Position numbers and translations under genes: made by a program. From assembly GCF_022483985.1 (NCBI RefSeq), contig NZ_JAKVME010000001.1, positions 868,001-932,000 on the forward strand: a stretch of 64,000 nt of DNA. The letters run 5' to 3'. The notes under the pieces are model-generated. The model had not been told where the DNA came from and did not search any database. It was given only the letters and a program-made list of their open reading frames with translations. Each line of letters opens with the position of its first letter. Within the stretch, counting starts at the first letter, position 1. Shown in pieces: positions 17,653 to 27,246 of this stretch. This DNA comes from Acetobacter sp. Its GTDB lineage: Bacteria > Pseudomonadota > Alphaproteobacteria > Acetobacterales > Acetobacteraceae.

Positions 17653-19172
17653 GATGCCAGTACCCATGTGTCCTTGGAGCCACCGCCCTGGGACGAGTTG
17701 ACGACGAGTGAGCCACGCTTCAGGGCGACACGGGAGAGGCCGCCGGGGAGTACCCATGTGTCCTTGCCGGTGACTGCAAAAGGCCGCAGATCGACATGAC
17801 GATTTTCGAGGCCGGTTTCGCAGAGCGTCGGACAGACGGAAAGCTGCACGACAGGCTGACTGATATAATTCGCCGGATCATCCATGAGCTTGCGACTGAA
17901 CTCGGCGAGTTCCTCCCTTGTCGCGTGAGGACCTATCAGGAGACCGTATCCACCCGATTCACCGACAGGTTTGACAACCAGTTTGTCGAGATTGGCCAGC
18001 GTGTAGGCCAGTCCTTCCGGCTCGGCGCAGATATGCGTCTCCACATTGGAAAGGATCGGTTCTTCGGAGAGATAATACTGAATGATTCTCGGCATGTAGG
18101 CATAAACGGCCTTGTCGTCCGCGACACCTGTGCCGATCGCGTTGGCGATGGTCACGTTCCTCTTGCGATACGCCTGCACCAGTCCGGGTACGCCGAGCAT
18201 GCTTGATGGATCAAAGGCTTCCGGGTCAAGAAAATCGTCGTTGAGACGGCGGTAGATGGAATGGACCGGTCGCAGACCCGCCGTCGTGCGCATGTAGACG
18301 CGGTCGTTCTCCGTGACGAGATCGCGTCCTTCCACGAGGGGAACTCCCATCTCGCGGGCAAGGAAAACATGTTCGAAATAGGCGGAGTTGTAGATGCCCG
18401 GCGACAGGAGCACGACCTGAGGATTGTCCACGCCGTCGGGAGCGACCTGACAGAGGGCGCTCTGAAGCCGCATGCCGTATTCATCCACGGGCATGAGGTC
18501 GATGCCTGACGCGATATCGGGCATGACACGAAGAGTCGTGTGACGGTTTTCAATCACGTAAGACACGCCGGAGGGCGTGCGGCCGTTATCTTCCAATACA
18601 AGGAAACGGCCGGTTTCGTCGCGGACAAGGTCCGTGCCGTCAATGTGGATATAGGTGCCGCCGGGAACGTCCAGTCCCATCATGGCGTTGCAGAAATTGG
18701 CGTTTCCTACGACCAGTTCGCGCGGAATGATTCCGTCCTTGAGAACGTTCTGGTCGTGATAGATGTCCCACAGGAACATGTTCAGGGCTTTGACCCGCTG
18801 TTTTACGCCTGCTTCCACATGACGCCATTCAGGCTGGGTCAGGACGCGGGGAACAAGGTCAAATGGCAGGATACGGTCAATGGCGTCTCTCTCGGAATAG
18901 ACTGTAAAGGTAATGCCGAGATTGTAGAGTTCCTGTTCGGCCTGAGCCGCCCGGGCACGGAGATCGTCCAGTGGAAGGGCGTTCAGTCGCTGCCGGAGCA
19001 GATCTATCCGGGGATCAAGCGGCGCTCCGGAGTTGGTGAGTTCACAGAAGAAATGCCCGTTTTGGTAAGTGGAGAACAGGCCTTCAGACGGCGTTGTCGC
19101 GGAGAGTCCGCTGACTGTCGGGGAAGGTCCGGTCTGTTTGTGCCCGGTCTGTTTGTGCGTAGAGTTGCCCAT
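17649..19172 (-). CDS. Circularly permuted ATP-grasp protein
   Basis: A 507-residue enzyme of the CP_ATPgrasp_2 family (older DUF404/DUF407). Recognisable segments are YHDQNVLKDGIIPRELVVGN, HIDGTDLVRDETGRFLVLEDNGRTPSGVSY (permuted ATP-grasp core), LDKLVVKPVGESGGYGLLIG near the Lys and Gly-rich ATP loop, and a C-terminal GSLVVNSSQGGGSKDTWVL. ATP-grasp ligases activate a carboxylate and join it to an amine or thiol, but the substrate of this family is unknown. The partner alpha-E gene follows directly. The transglutaminase and protease genes that complete this locus in many bacteria are not present here. Confidence 0.88.
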   Translation of the reverse strand: MGNSTHKQTGHKQTGPSPTVSGLSATTPSEGLFSTYQNGHFFCELTNSGAPLDPRIDLLRQRLNALPLDDLRARAAQAEQELYNLGITFTVYSERDAIDRILPFDLVPRVLTQPEWRHVEAGVKQRVKALNMFLWDIYHDQNVLKDGIIPRELVVGNANFCNAMMGLDVPGGTYIHIDGTDLVRDETGRFLVLEDNGRTPSGVSYVIENRHTTLRVMPDIASGIDLMPVDEYGMRLQSALCQVAPDGVDNPQVVLLSPGIYNSAYFEHVFLAREMGVPLVEGRDLVTENDRVYMRTTAGLRPVHSIYRRLNDDFLDPEAFDPSSMLGVPGLVQAYRKRNVTIANAIGTGVADDKAVYAYMPRIIQYYLSEEPILSNVETHICAEPEGLAYTLANLDKLVVKPVGESGGYGLLIGPHATREELAEFSRKLMDDPANYISQPVVQLSVCPTLCETGLENRHVDLRPFAVTGKDTWVLPGGLSRVALKRGSLVVNSSQGGGSKDTWVLAS

Positions 19173-19378
19173 TCGTGCTCCTGACCGCTTTTCTCCTGGA
19201 AAACGTAGCCCGCCGGGAGAAGTTCGTTGCAGAAGAGCAAGAAAATTTCATGTCGCCAAGCTCAAAATTAATCCTGAGCCTCTGTTTTGCGCATATGACT
19301 TTAACTGGTTGTTAATACGGGCGCGGCAATCTGCGGGCGGACGCAAACGCCGGAAAAGCCGGCTGATGGAGGTCTGCA

Positions 19379-20221
19379 ATGTCTGTTATCACCGGTCTTT
19401 CGCCTGTCGCCCTTTATCAGCATGATCTCAAGGACGAGGCGAAATCAGCAGCCGATTACGCCAAAACAGATGCGACGGTGACAAACTACACCTCATCCTT
19501 TGAGAAGGATGCCGTGACGATCACCTCCGCCGCCGAGTTGATGAAAAATTACAAGGCGCTTTCCGTTGTGCTCGGGGCCTATGGGCTTGGGTCAATCCAG
19601 AACTCCACAGCGCTGGTGAAAGACCTGCTCACGCAGGACCCGACATCTTCCAAGTCGGTGTCCGCCAAGTCAGGGAATGCGGCCTGGACGGCCTTTGCAA
19701 AAGCCTTTTCAGCCTTCAACACAAGCGGTTCCTCGGCGTCCACGACATCGCCTTTCGCTGATCAGTCGGCCATTGATTCGATTGTCACGAAATATGAAGA
19801 AAAATCTTATGAAACGGCGCTGGAAGCTCAGCAGAGCACGTCTGGCGTTGGTAACGCCCTTTATTTCACAAGAACAATGACGACAGGCATGTCAGTCAAT
19901 CAGATCATGTCTGACTCCACGCTTCTGAAAGTTGTTGAAACTGTCAGTGGATACAATCCAACGCAGTTTGGTGTTCTGGATTATGACGAACAGAAGCGCC
20001 TGATTGAAAAAACATACAAGGCTTCGGATTTTTCATCTGCGGCGAGTATCCAGAAATACGCAGAGCGTTATCTGGCGATCCTTCAGTTCAATCCGCAGAC
20101 GGTCACCAAGCCAGCCACAATGCTGTCGCTTTATGGTTCGGATGGTTCCAGCGATCCAACTCTCAGCCTGTTCGGCATTACTTCCAGCGGCACATCTCTG
20201 GTCACCTCGCTGTTCGGCTAG
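19379..20221 (+). CDS. DUF1217 (flagellum-associated family) protein
   Basis: A 280-residue protein rich in Ser, Thr and Ala, with no signal peptide. The pattern SYETALEAQQSTSGVGNALYFTR, VVETVSGYNPTQFGVLDYDEQ and KYAERYLAILQFNP identifies the DUF1217 family. In other alphaproteobacteria its members lie within flagellar gene clusters and may be exported by the flagellar apparatus. No flagellar gene is seen within this window, so this is an orphan copy. GGAGG at 19368-19372, 6 bases before the ATG, gives a strong start. Exact function unknown. Confidence 0.78.
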   Translation: MSVITGLSPVALYQHDLKDEAKSAADYAKTDATVTNYTSSFEKDAVTITSAAELMKNYKALSVVLGAYGLGSIQNSTALVKDLLTQDPTSSKSVSAKSGNAAWTAFAKAFSAFNTSGSSASTTSPFADQSAIDSIVTKYEEKSYETALEAQQSTSGVGNALYFTRTMTTGMSVNQIMSDSTLLKVVETVSGYNPTQFGVLDYDEQKRLIEKTYKASDFSSAASIQKYAERYLAILQFNPQTVTKPATMLSLYGSDGSSDPTLSLFGITSSGTSLVTSLFG

Positions 20222-20265
20222 GAGCGGGGAAGAGCAGAGGTGTTCTGAGCGGAAAGATTTCGGCT

Positions 20266-21057
20266 TCAGTTCACAGGTAACGTGGTCAGAAAGTCCTGAA
20301 TGGCCGAAAGCGTCTCTTCCGGTGCTTCTTCTGGAAGAAAATGCTCGCCCGGGAGTGCGTGTCCCTTCACCATGCTGGTTGAGACGGCCTCCCACGGGAG
20401 GACAGGGTTGTACCAGCCGCCAATACGGCCTTTTGCTCCCCAGAGAACAAGAACGGGACAGTGCAGGTCCGGACGGCACACTGGCCATGAAAACGGCGTC
20501 CTGCTTCGCCATATCGGTGCGGAGAGATAATCCTTAACCGCCTCGGGAGAGAAGAAACTGTCGCCGACAGGGGCGGTATCCAGCCATTCGGCGGGTATCT
20601 GGACGGCGTTGGCCTCGGGCTTCGGATGGAGCTGACCGAACCAGCAGCTCTCATATTGTGCAAGGGAAAACGCCATATCGTCACGGCCTGTGTGGTCAGG
20701 GCCGGGCAGGGCTTCCAGCAGAATCAGCGCCTTTACACGAGATGGTTCCAACTCGGCGACTTCACACGCGACCCGCGCTCCATAATCCTGTCCCGCCAGA
20801 ATGAGGCTGTCATGGCCGAGACTGTCCGCGAGAGCGAGTAAATCTTCCGCCTGTTGGGATAGGGAGCGTTCCGGGTGCAAGTCCGGGCAGAGTACCGTGT
20901 GGTGCGAGGCAAGGGCAGGGGCCACCTTGTGCCACATGGCGTGTGTCTCCGGCCGACCATGCAGAAGCACGAGCAGAGACCCGCTGCCACCAAGACAGAA
21001 ACGGTAAGAAACGCCGTTTACAGTCATGGAAGTGAGAGCAAAACCGTCGAACAGCAT
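20266..21057 (-). CDS. Alpha/beta hydrolase of the haloacetate-dehalogenase-like group
   Basis: A 263-residue alpha/beta hydrolase. The oxyanion-hole segment is LLVLLHGRPETHAMWHKVAPALA (the same pattern as fluoroacetate dehalogenases), the nucleophile elbow is GQDYGARVA with Asp as nucleophile, and the C-terminal catalytic His lies in PGEHFLPEEAPEETL. LVLWGAKGRIGGWYNP also matches this group. However, the first carboxylate-binding Arg of the GHDRGGR motif is Tyr here, and the halide-contacting His before Trp is Cys (SCWFGQL). The DLRGYG loop is also shortened to DLHPERS. Asp nucleophiles also occur in epoxide hydrolases, so no substrate is named. GAGG 7 bases upstream fixes ATG 21057. Confidence 0.75.
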   Translation of the reverse strand: MLFDGFALTSMTVNGVSYRFCLGGSGSLLVLLHGRPETHAMWHKVAPALASHHTVLCPDLHPERSLSQQAEDLLALADSLGHDSLILAGQDYGARVACEVAELEPSRVKALILLEALPGPDHTGRDDMAFSLAQYESCWFGQLHPKPEANAVQIPAEWLDTAPVGDSFFSPEAVKDYLSAPIWRSRTPFSWPVCRPDLHCPVLVLWGAKGRIGGWYNPVLPWEAVSTSMVKGHALPGEHFLPEEAPEETLSAIQDFLTTLPVN

Positions 21058-21195
21058 GTATGGCCTCGCTCCAGATTGTGGAAACCAATACAGGCATCAT
21101 GCTGGCCTGCATTGGTTTCCATCAGCTCAGTTCTGTATGAAAGCGTAGTGATCGGCTAAGTTTCCCGCCAGCCCATTTCTTGCGAAAGCCTTTTT

Positions 21196-22674
21196 ATGAT
21201 GGATGATACCGACCCGTTCCTTTCTCTCGACCCGCAGGGAGCAGACTGGGACAGGCTTCGGGCCACAGGACATCACCTGCTCGACATGATGTTCGATAAT
21301 CTTCGCGATATCAGGGAACAGCCTGTCTGGCAGCCGTTGCCCACCGATATACGATCTGGTTTTCGTGATGCGCCGGTCCCTGATCATGGAATGGACATAG
21401 CGGCTTTTGGGGAGGCATTCAGGGAGCAGGTCCTTCCCTACAGTGTCGGAAATCGCCATCCGGGATTTATGGGATGGGTGCATGGAGGCGGCACGCCTGT
21501 AGGCATGCTGGCGGAGATGCTGGCGGCCGGGCTGAATGCCAATCTCGGAGGCCGGGATCATGCGCCCGTGGAAGTCGAACGCATGGTCATCCGCTGGGCG
21601 GCGACCCTGATGGGGTTCCCGGACACAGCGTCCGGTCTGTTTGTCACAGGTTCTTCCATTGCGAATTTTATCGCGGTCATCGTCGCCAGCCGATCCGCGG
21701 AAGATGGCCTGTCCCTTAGAGAACACGGTGTGGGTCGGCGTTCGCTGGTGGGTTATGCCGCACGCAGCGCTCATGGATGCGTCAGCCGGGCCTTCGATCT
21801 TGCCGGTCTCGGTTCTGACGCGCTCCGCCTGGTTCCTCTCGACGGGTCTTTCCGCATGGATACGGCGGCTCTCAGGACCATGATTGCCGCAGACAGGAAA
21901 GCCGGTCTGGAACCGTTTCTGGTGGTCGGAACGGCGGGGACCGTTGATGTGGGTGCGATTGATTCCCTGAACACCATTGCCAAAATCGCCTCCGAGGAAA
22001 AACTCTGGTTCCATGTTGACGGTGCTTTCGGGGCTATGGCGGCACTCTCTCCGGATTTCAGGAAGGCTCTGTCAGGTCTTGAAAAAGCGGACAGCCTTGC
22101 GTTCGATTTCCACAAATGGGCTCAGGTGCCCTATGACGCCGGCTGTGTAATCGTGCGGGACCCGGCCAGACACGCTGCGGCCTTCGCACAGACGTTGTCC
22201 TATCTCTCGCGGGAGGATCGGGGCGTGGCGGCGGGTGCGCCGTGGTTCTGTGATCTTGGGCCTGATCTCTCACGGGGATTCAGGGCGCTGAAAGTCTGGG
22301 CGACGCTGTCCGTTTACGGCACAGATCAGCTTGGCCGGATGGTGGATCATTGCTGCGCCGTTGCCCGACACCTTGCGTCCCGGGTTTCATCCGAACCGGC
22401 ACTTGAACTGATGGCGCCCGTTACGCTGGATATCGTCTGCTTCCGGCTTCTTGATCCTGCCTTGACGGATGAACAGCTTGATCATCTGAACGGCGAGGTG
22501 GTGAAGGACGTTCAGGAGTCCGGTCTGGCGGTCCCTTCGACGACACGGGTCAACGGGCGTCTTGTGATACGGGCCGCCATCGTCAATCACAGGACAATGG
22601 CGGCGGATGTTGATCGGATGGTGGACGCCGTTCTGAGCCTTGCCGCAAAACGTCGCTCAGGCTTATCTGCCTGA
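21196..22674 (+). CDS. PLP-dependent group II amino acid decarboxylase
   Basis: A 492-residue fold-type I PLP enzyme of the aromatic-amino-acid/glutamate decarboxylase family (Pfam PF00282). Visible features are [37 protein letters not shown], the PLP-contacting [13 protein letters not shown] with its Asp, and the Schiff-base Lys in [15 protein letters not shown]. Likely products are amines from aromatic or related amino acids, but the exact substrate is not predictable. Which of the two adjacent ATGs (21196 or 21199) is used is unclear, as no strong ribosome binding site is seen. The 3' end overlaps the convergent cobT gene by 12 bases. Confidence 0.85.
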   Translation: MMDDTDPFLSLDPQGADWDRLRATGHHLLDMMFDNLRDIREQPVWQPLPTDIRSGFRDAPVPDHGMDIAAFGEAFREQVLPYSVGNRHPGFMGWVHGGGTPVGMLAEMLAAGLNANLGGRDHAPVEVERMVIRWAATLMGFPDTASGLFVTGSSIANFIAVIVASRSAEDGLSLREHGVGRRSLVGYAARSAHGCVSRAFDLAGLGSDALRLVPLDGSFRMDTAALRTMIAADRKAGLEPFLVVGTAGTVDVGAIDSLNTIAKIASEEKLWFHVDGAFGAMAALSPDFRKALSGLEKADSLAFDFHKWAQVPYDAGCVIVRDPARHAAAFAQTLSYLSREDRGVAAGAPWFCDLGPDLSRGFRALKVWATLSVYGTDQLGRMVDHCCAVARHLASRVSSEPALELMAPVTLDIVCFRLLDPALTDEQLDHLNGEVVKDVQESGLAVPSTTRVNGRLVIRAAIVNHRTMAADVDRMVDAVLSLAAKRRSGLSA

Positions 22675-24561
22675 GCGTCTCGTGCCCTCGTCGAACAGTT
22701 CGGATAGTTTTTTCATCATTGTGCCGCCGAGTTCCTCAGCATCCGTGATGGTGACGGCGCGGCGGTAATAACGGGTCACGTCATGTCCGATGCCGATCGC
22801 AATCAGTTCGATCTCACTGCGGCTTTCGATGGCTGTGATGACCTCACGCAGATGGTCTTCCAGATAGGAACTCGGATTGGCCGAGAGAGTGCTGTCATCC
22901 ACGGGCGCGCCATCGGAGATGACCATCAGGATGCGCCGCTGCTCCGGACGGCTACGCAGACGACGGGACGCCCACAGAAGCGCCTCGCCGTCGATATTTT
23001 CCTTCAGAAGACCTTCCCGTAGCATCAGGCCGAGATTGCGGCGGGCGCGTCGCAAAGGAGTATCGGCCGCCTTGTAGATGATGTGTCGCAGGTCATTCAG
23101 GCGGCCGGGGTTTTTCGGCTTGCCGTCACCTGTCCATTTCTCGCGGCTCTGACCACCTTTCCACGCGCGCGTCGTGAAGCCGAGAATCTCGACCTTCACA
23201 CCACAACGCTCAAGCGTGCGGGCGAGAATATCGCCACACATCGCGGCTACCGAAATCGGCCGTCCGCGCATGGAGCCGGAATTGTCGATCAGAAGTGTGA
23301 CGGCGGTATCACGGAACTCCGTTTCACTTTCCTGCTTGTAGGACAGGGAGAGGGTCGGGTTGACGACAATCCGTGACAGGCGTCCGGCATCAAGGATGCC
23401 CTCTTCCAGATCGAAATTCCATGAACGGGTCTGCTGGGCGAGAAGCTTGCGCTGGAGACGATTGGCCAGTCTGGAAATCACGCCCGTCAGAGAGGCAAGC
23501 TGAATGTCGAGCTGCTGGCGTAGGCGGGTCAGCTCATCCTCGTCGCACAGATCCTCTGCGGCAACTTCCTCATCAAACTGACTGGTGTAAGCGTGATACC
23601 CGGCAGCCGTATCACCGGGAGTGGCGGGCCGTCCTTCATTGGGACCGGAAGGATCTCCGGAACCATCGGTGTCGCCGGATTCGGTTTCAGCAGTCTCATC
23701 CGGATCACCAGCTTCGCCACTGCCATCCATCAGTTGTGGCTCGGCTCCCGTCTGATCTTCTTCCGTTTCATCAGTGGGAGGCTGTTCTTCCGGCGAGGCA
23801 GATGGCTCTTCCGCGCCGTCCTCATCCTTTCCGGTCGCATCATCTTGCCCGTCTTCATCGTTTTCCGGCTTCTCGCTGTCGAGTTCGACGAGAGAGCAGG
23901 CGGCCATCAGCTTCTGCGAGGCTCTGGAGTAGGCAGCCTGATCATCCTGAACGGCATTGAGCGCCTCAAGCGCTTTCAGGGCATCGGGTGAAAGCGTACG
24001 GCTCCAGTCGTCAAGCAGAGGACGGACAATCTCCGGCACAGGCCGTCCGCTGATTTTGGCGCGCGCAAGAAGCCCTAGAGCGAAGGCAGTGGGAAGCTGC
24101 TCCTTGCTCGACATGTGCGACACGCCGAGGTCGCGGCATTCCTGCTCCAGCTTCTGGTCCAGATTGGCCGCCACGCCAAGCATGTGGCGGGAGCCGACAG
24201 CTTCGACGCGCGCCAGTTCAAGCGCGTCGTACGCAGCGCGGGCCGCTCCGTCGTCAGGCTGGTGGGACCGATGAAATTCCGCGTCGTGGTGCCTGATCTT
24301 CAGCGCTTCGGAATCAGCGGCTCCACGGATGCGGGTCGCTTCCTCATCCGTCGCATGGCGTGACGGCTGGGGCAGGCGGATTGGTCCTTCCTGATCCAGC
24401 GGCCCCGGCGGCATGTTGCCGGAGTGGAAGGTGACATTGGTGTCAGGCCGTCCGCCCATGGCGCGAATGGCCCCGACCGTCGCACGCCGGAACGCCTCGG
24501 CCTTGTCAGCCGCATCGTTCACCGTGGAAGGAGTCTGGGAAGAACGGGGACGTTCGGCCAT
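22663..24561 (-). CDS. cobT: CobT-type cobaltochelatase subunit with vWA domain
   Basis: A 632-residue protein. The N-terminal region (to about 210) matches CobT. The middle, about 215-305, is a very acidic low-complexity linker of Asp, Glu, Ser and Gly. The C-terminus is a von Willebrand A domain with MIDAS motif [13 protein letters not shown] (about 424-436) and [13 protein letters not shown]. In aerobic B12 synthesis CobT and the AAA+ protein CobS form the chaperone part of the ATP-dependent cobalt chelatase, which needs CobN. CobN is not in this window, so the pair may serve CobN encoded elsewhere or another metal-insertion or remodelling role. Confidence 0.92.
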   Translation of the reverse strand: MAERPRSSQTPSTVNDAADKAEAFRRATVGAIRAMGGRPDTNVTFHSGNMPPGPLDQEGPIRLPQPSRHATDEEATRIRGAADSEALKIRHHDAEFHRSHQPDDGAARAAYDALELARVEAVGSRHMLGVAANLDQKLEQECRDLGVSHMSSKEQLPTAFALGLLARAKISGRPVPEIVRPLLDDWSRTLSPDALKALEALNAVQDDQAAYSRASQKLMAACSLVELDSEKPENDEDGQDDATGKDEDGAEEPSASPEEQPPTDETEEDQTGAEPQLMDGSGEAGDPDETAETESGDTDGSGDPSGPNEGRPATPGDTAAGYHAYTSQFDEEVAAEDLCDEDELTRLRQQLDIQLASLTGVISRLANRLQRKLLAQQTRSWNFDLEEGILDAGRLSRIVVNPTLSLSYKQESETEFRDTAVTLLIDNSGSMRGRPISVAAMCGDILARTLERCGVKVEILGFTTRAWKGGQSREKWTGDGKPKNPGRLNDLRHIIYKAADTPLRRARRNLGLMLREGLLKENIDGEALLWASRRLRSRPEQRRILMVISDGAPVDDSTLSANPSSYLEDHLREVITAIESRSEIELIAIGIGHDVTRYYRRAVTITDAEELGGTMMKKLSELFDEGTRRSGR

Positions 24562-24581
24562 GTCCTGTCTTTTTCCTGTCG

Positions 24582-25574
24582 TCAGTGCTTGCGCTTGCCC
24601 AAAGGATCGGCGTTGAAGCAGCGCTGGTAATACTCAGCCACCATGCTGCGCTCGGCTTCATCACACTTGTTCAGGAACGTCACCCGGAACGCGAAGGCCA
24701 GATCGCCGAAGATGCGGAGATTGTCGGCCCATGCGATGACCGTGCGCGGCGACATGACGGTGGAGATGTCGCCGGCCATGAAGCCCGACCGTGTCAGCCC
24801 GGCGAGAGCGACCATGTTGTCGATGGTCTGGCGCATCTTCTTGTCGTCGGCGGAAACCCCCAGCTTGGAGGTGACGATCGCCACTTCCTGCTCGTGTGGC
24901 AGGTAGTTCAGGGAGGTGACGATGTTCCAGCGGTCCATCTGTCCCTGATTGATCTGCTGCGTGCCGTGATAGAGGCCGGTCGTATCGCCGAGGCCGACAG
25001 TGTTGGCCGTGGCGAACAGGCGGAAGAACGGGTTGGGACGGATGACGCGGTTCTGGTCGAGCAGGGTCAGGTTGCCGTCCACTTCCAGCACGCGCTGGAT
25101 GACGAACATCACGTCCGGACGACCTGCGTCATATTCGTCGAATACGAGGGCGCAGGGGTGCTGGAGACACCACGGGAGCAGTCCTTCACGGAACTCGGTG
25201 ACCTGCTGGCCGTCTTTCAGGACGATGGCGTCCTTGCCGATCAGGTCGATACGCGAGACGTGGCTGTCGAGATTGATGCGGACGCACGGCCAGTTCAGGC
25301 GGGCGGCGATCTGTTCGACGTGGGAGGATTTGCCGGTGCCGTGGAAGCCCTGCACCATCACGCGGCGGTTGAACGCGAATCCCGCCAGAATCGCGAGTGT
25401 CGTGTCGTGATCGAACCGGTAGCTGGTGTCGATCTCAGGCACATGCTCGGTGCGGATCGAGAAGGCTGGAACCTTGAGGTCGCTGTCAATTCCGAAAACC
25501 TCACGCGCCGAGACCTCCAGGTCAGGGACCGAGATCGCAGATGTTGGTATCAGGTCAGCAGACTCAGCGTTCAT
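24582..25574 (-). CDS. cobS: CobS-type AAA+ ATPase
   Basis: A 330-residue MoxR-like AAA+ ATPase. It has Walker A in [13 protein letters not shown] (about 79-91), Walker B in [13 protein letters not shown] and sensor 1 in [13 protein letters not shown]. Length and sequence match CobS of the aerobic cobaltochelatase, which forms a hexameric ring that docks on CobT and powers Co2+ insertion into hydrogenobyrinate a,c-diamide. It sits 20 bp upstream of cobT and 42 bp downstream of a J-domain gene, an arrangement common in alphaproteobacteria even where the rest of the B12 pathway is distant. Confidence 0.93.
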   Translation of the reverse strand: MNAESADLIPTSAISVPDLEVSAREVFGIDSDLKVPAFSIRTEHVPEIDTSYRFDHDTTLAILAGFAFNRRVMVQGFHGTGKSSHVEQIAARLNWPCVRINLDSHVSRIDLIGKDAIVLKDGQQVTEFREGLLPWCLQHPCALVFDEYDAGRPDVMFVIQRVLEVDGNLTLLDQNRVIRPNPFFRLFATANTVGLGDTTGLYHGTQQINQGQMDRWNIVTSLNYLPHEQEVAIVTSKLGVSADDKKMRQTIDNMVALAGLTRSGFMAGDISTVMSPRTVIAWADNLRIFGDLAFAFRVTFLNKCDEAERSMVAEYYQRCFNADPLGKRKH

Positions 25575-25616
25575 GGTGCATCCGTTCGTTAATGTGCGGG
25601 GGGAACCCTGCCACGG

Positions 25617-26222
25617 TCAGGCAGATTTTTCGAGGTTACTGTCGATGTTGGAGGTGAAATGCGCGCGAAGGGCTGAATAGGCCACGTTGATGACTTTCAG
25701 GCGCTCCTCGGCGTGTGGATCACCGTGGTTGGTATCCGGATGGTGCTTTTTGGCCAGTGTCTTGTAGCGTGCCTTGATTTCTTCAAGGGACACGGGCCAG
25801 CGCAATCCCATTGCGACGAGTGGTTCGCGCAGGGGCTCCGGGGTTTTCGGCTCGCGGGACTGGCGATGGCGGCGGGCGCGATCGGCGCGGGAGGCCCGGA
25901 GAATGTCGAGTGGATCGAGGACGTCTTCCTCGTTGAATCCTTTCTGACCTATATGCCCGATTTTCCATGAGGGGCGGTCCCACGACATGTCGGCCCGCAG
26001 ATGGGCTTCAATCTGTGCCGAACTCATGCCTTTGTAATAGTCCCACCGTGCGTTGTACTCGCGAACGTGTTGAAGACAGAACCAGAAATACTCGTTCAGG
26101 CTATCGCGGGACCGGGGCGCGCGATAGCCTGCCTCCTGCTCGCAGCCGGGGGCGTCGCAACATTGCCTCGGGGCATCCGGATCGGGGTCAAATGCCCGAT
26201 GACGTGTGTTTCGTCTGCTCAT
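25617..26222 (-). CDS. J-domain co-chaperone protein
   Basis: A 201-residue DnaJ-type protein. The J domain is C-terminal (about residues 138-190): LRWPVSLEEIKARYKTLAKK followed by the diagnostic HPD in HHPDTNHGDPHAEER and INVAYSALRAHF. The N-terminus has a CCDAPGCEQ...C pattern (Cys near residues 21, 22, 26 and about 49) that could bind zinc, plus SLNEYFWFCLQHVREYNARWDYYKG. It should recruit and stimulate DnaK for a specific client. Its position in front of cobS-cobT makes CobST or its target a possible client. ATG 26222 is preferred over a GTG at 26243. Confidence 0.88.
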   Translation of the reverse strand: MSRRNTRHRAFDPDPDAPRQCCDAPGCEQEAGYRAPRSRDSLNEYFWFCLQHVREYNARWDYYKGMSSAQIEAHLRADMSWDRPSWKIGHIGQKGFNEEDVLDPLDILRASRADRARRHRQSREPKTPEPLREPLVAMGLRWPVSLEEIKARYKTLAKKHHPDTNHGDPHAEERLKVINVAYSALRAHFTSNIDSNLEKSA

Positions 26223-26307
26223 GCAGCCTGTTATGTGTGCCACGATGGTCCGGATGCAAGAGGCTTGTTGACGGAGAGTGGCATACAGAAGGCAGGAGAT
26301 TAAGGCG

Positions 26308-26616
26308 ATGGCAGGTGTGGCGACAGGTCCAAGGGCGCAGCGCGTGATGGAGCTTCTTCAGGAGAAGCTTGTTCCAGCCCGTATCGAGATTATCGACGAG
26401 AGTGATCGGCATGCGCATCACATCGCACGCCCACGCGGGCCGCAGGAAGGAGCGTCTGAAACGCACTTTCGCCTGACGGTTGTGAGCGACGCCTTTGCGG
26501 GGCTTTCGCGTGTTGCCCGCTCCCGGCTTGTTCACAAATATCTCGATTCCGAGTTCGCCGATGGTCTGCACGCGCTGGCCCTGACACTGAACACGCCCTC
26601 AGAGGTGACGGCATGA
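26308..26616 (+). CDS. bolA: BolA-family protein
   Basis: A 102-residue BolA-like protein (IDESDRHAHHIARPRG, ETHFRLTVVSDAF, RSRLVHKYLDSEF). BolA proteins partner monothiol glutaredoxins in Fe-S cluster and iron trafficking, using the conserved His seen in SRHAxH/ETHFR-like positions. The start at ATG 26308 is preceded by AGGAG with a 9-base gap. It is divergent from the J-domain gene with about 85 bp between start codons. The stop overlaps the next gene's start by four bases (ATGA). Confidence 0.9.
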   Translation: MAGVATGPRAQRVMELLQEKLVPARIEIIDESDRHAHHIARPRGPQEGASETHFRLTVVSDAFAGLSRVARSRLVHKYLDSEFADGLHALALTLNTPSEVTA

Positions 26617-27173
26617 TACGGCTGCTTTCCCGCCGAAGCCTGCTGCTGTCAGGTCTGGCGCTGACGGCCTGTGCTCAGACGTCTCCGTTCGCCCTGACTG
26701 TGCAGGAGCAGCAGGCCGTAGCGCGGGTGGAGGAGTATCTGAATGGCCTGACCCATCTGGATCTTTCGTTTGTGCAGACCTGGCCAGATGGAAATCAGGG
26801 TGCGGGGATGCTTCATTATGAGCCGGGACATCTGAAGCTGGATTACACCAATCCGAAAGGAATGGTCCTGACGGCGGGGGATGGACATCTCGTTCTGGAT
26901 AATCCCCAGACAGGCGCAGTGACTCGTATGGGGCTCTCTCATACACCGCTCGGCCTGCTGCTTGCTCACCCGATCCGTATGCAGGGGGCTGTGACCGTGA
27001 CGGCGGTGCGACGTGAAGTGGCGATGCTTCAGGTCTCCGTTGCCCGAACGGATCGGATGTCAGATGGTCTGCTGACCTTGCGTTTCAGGGATGATGGCGC
27101 AAGGCTGGCGCTGTCCGGACTTATTATTGTCGATGACCGGCAACATGTCATAACGCTGGATTTTTCTGACTAA
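26613..27173 (+). CDS. LolA-like outer-membrane lipoprotein carrier with lipobox
   Basis: A 186-residue protein of the LolA/LolB-type half-barrel fold: ARVEEYLNGLTHLDLSFVQTWPDGNQGAGMLHY, PGHLKLDYTNPKGMVLTAG and GLIIVDDRQHVITLDFSD. LolA normally carries lipoproteins through the periplasm and is a soluble protein. Here the N-terminus MIRLLSRRSLLLSGLALTACAQ has both a twin-Arg-like SRRSLL and a lipobox (LTAC), suggesting a membrane-anchored relative instead. Translationally coupled to bolA. Annotated elsewhere in alphaproteobacteria simply as outer membrane lipoprotein carrier protein LolA. Confidence 0.75.
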   Translation: MIRLLSRRSLLLSGLALTACAQTSPFALTVQEQQAVARVEEYLNGLTHLDLSFVQTWPDGNQGAGMLHYEPGHLKLDYTNPKGMVLTAGDGHLVLDNPQTGAVTRMGLSHTPLGLLLAHPIRMQGAVTVTAVRREVAMLQVSVARTDRMSDGLLTLRFRDDGARLALSGLIIVDDRQHVITLDFSD

Positions 27174-27246
27174 TATACAGAAGAAACTGCATGGAATTAT
27201 CTAGTCGTTAATAATTAAATCGTTATCTTAACAAGCTGTTTTATAT

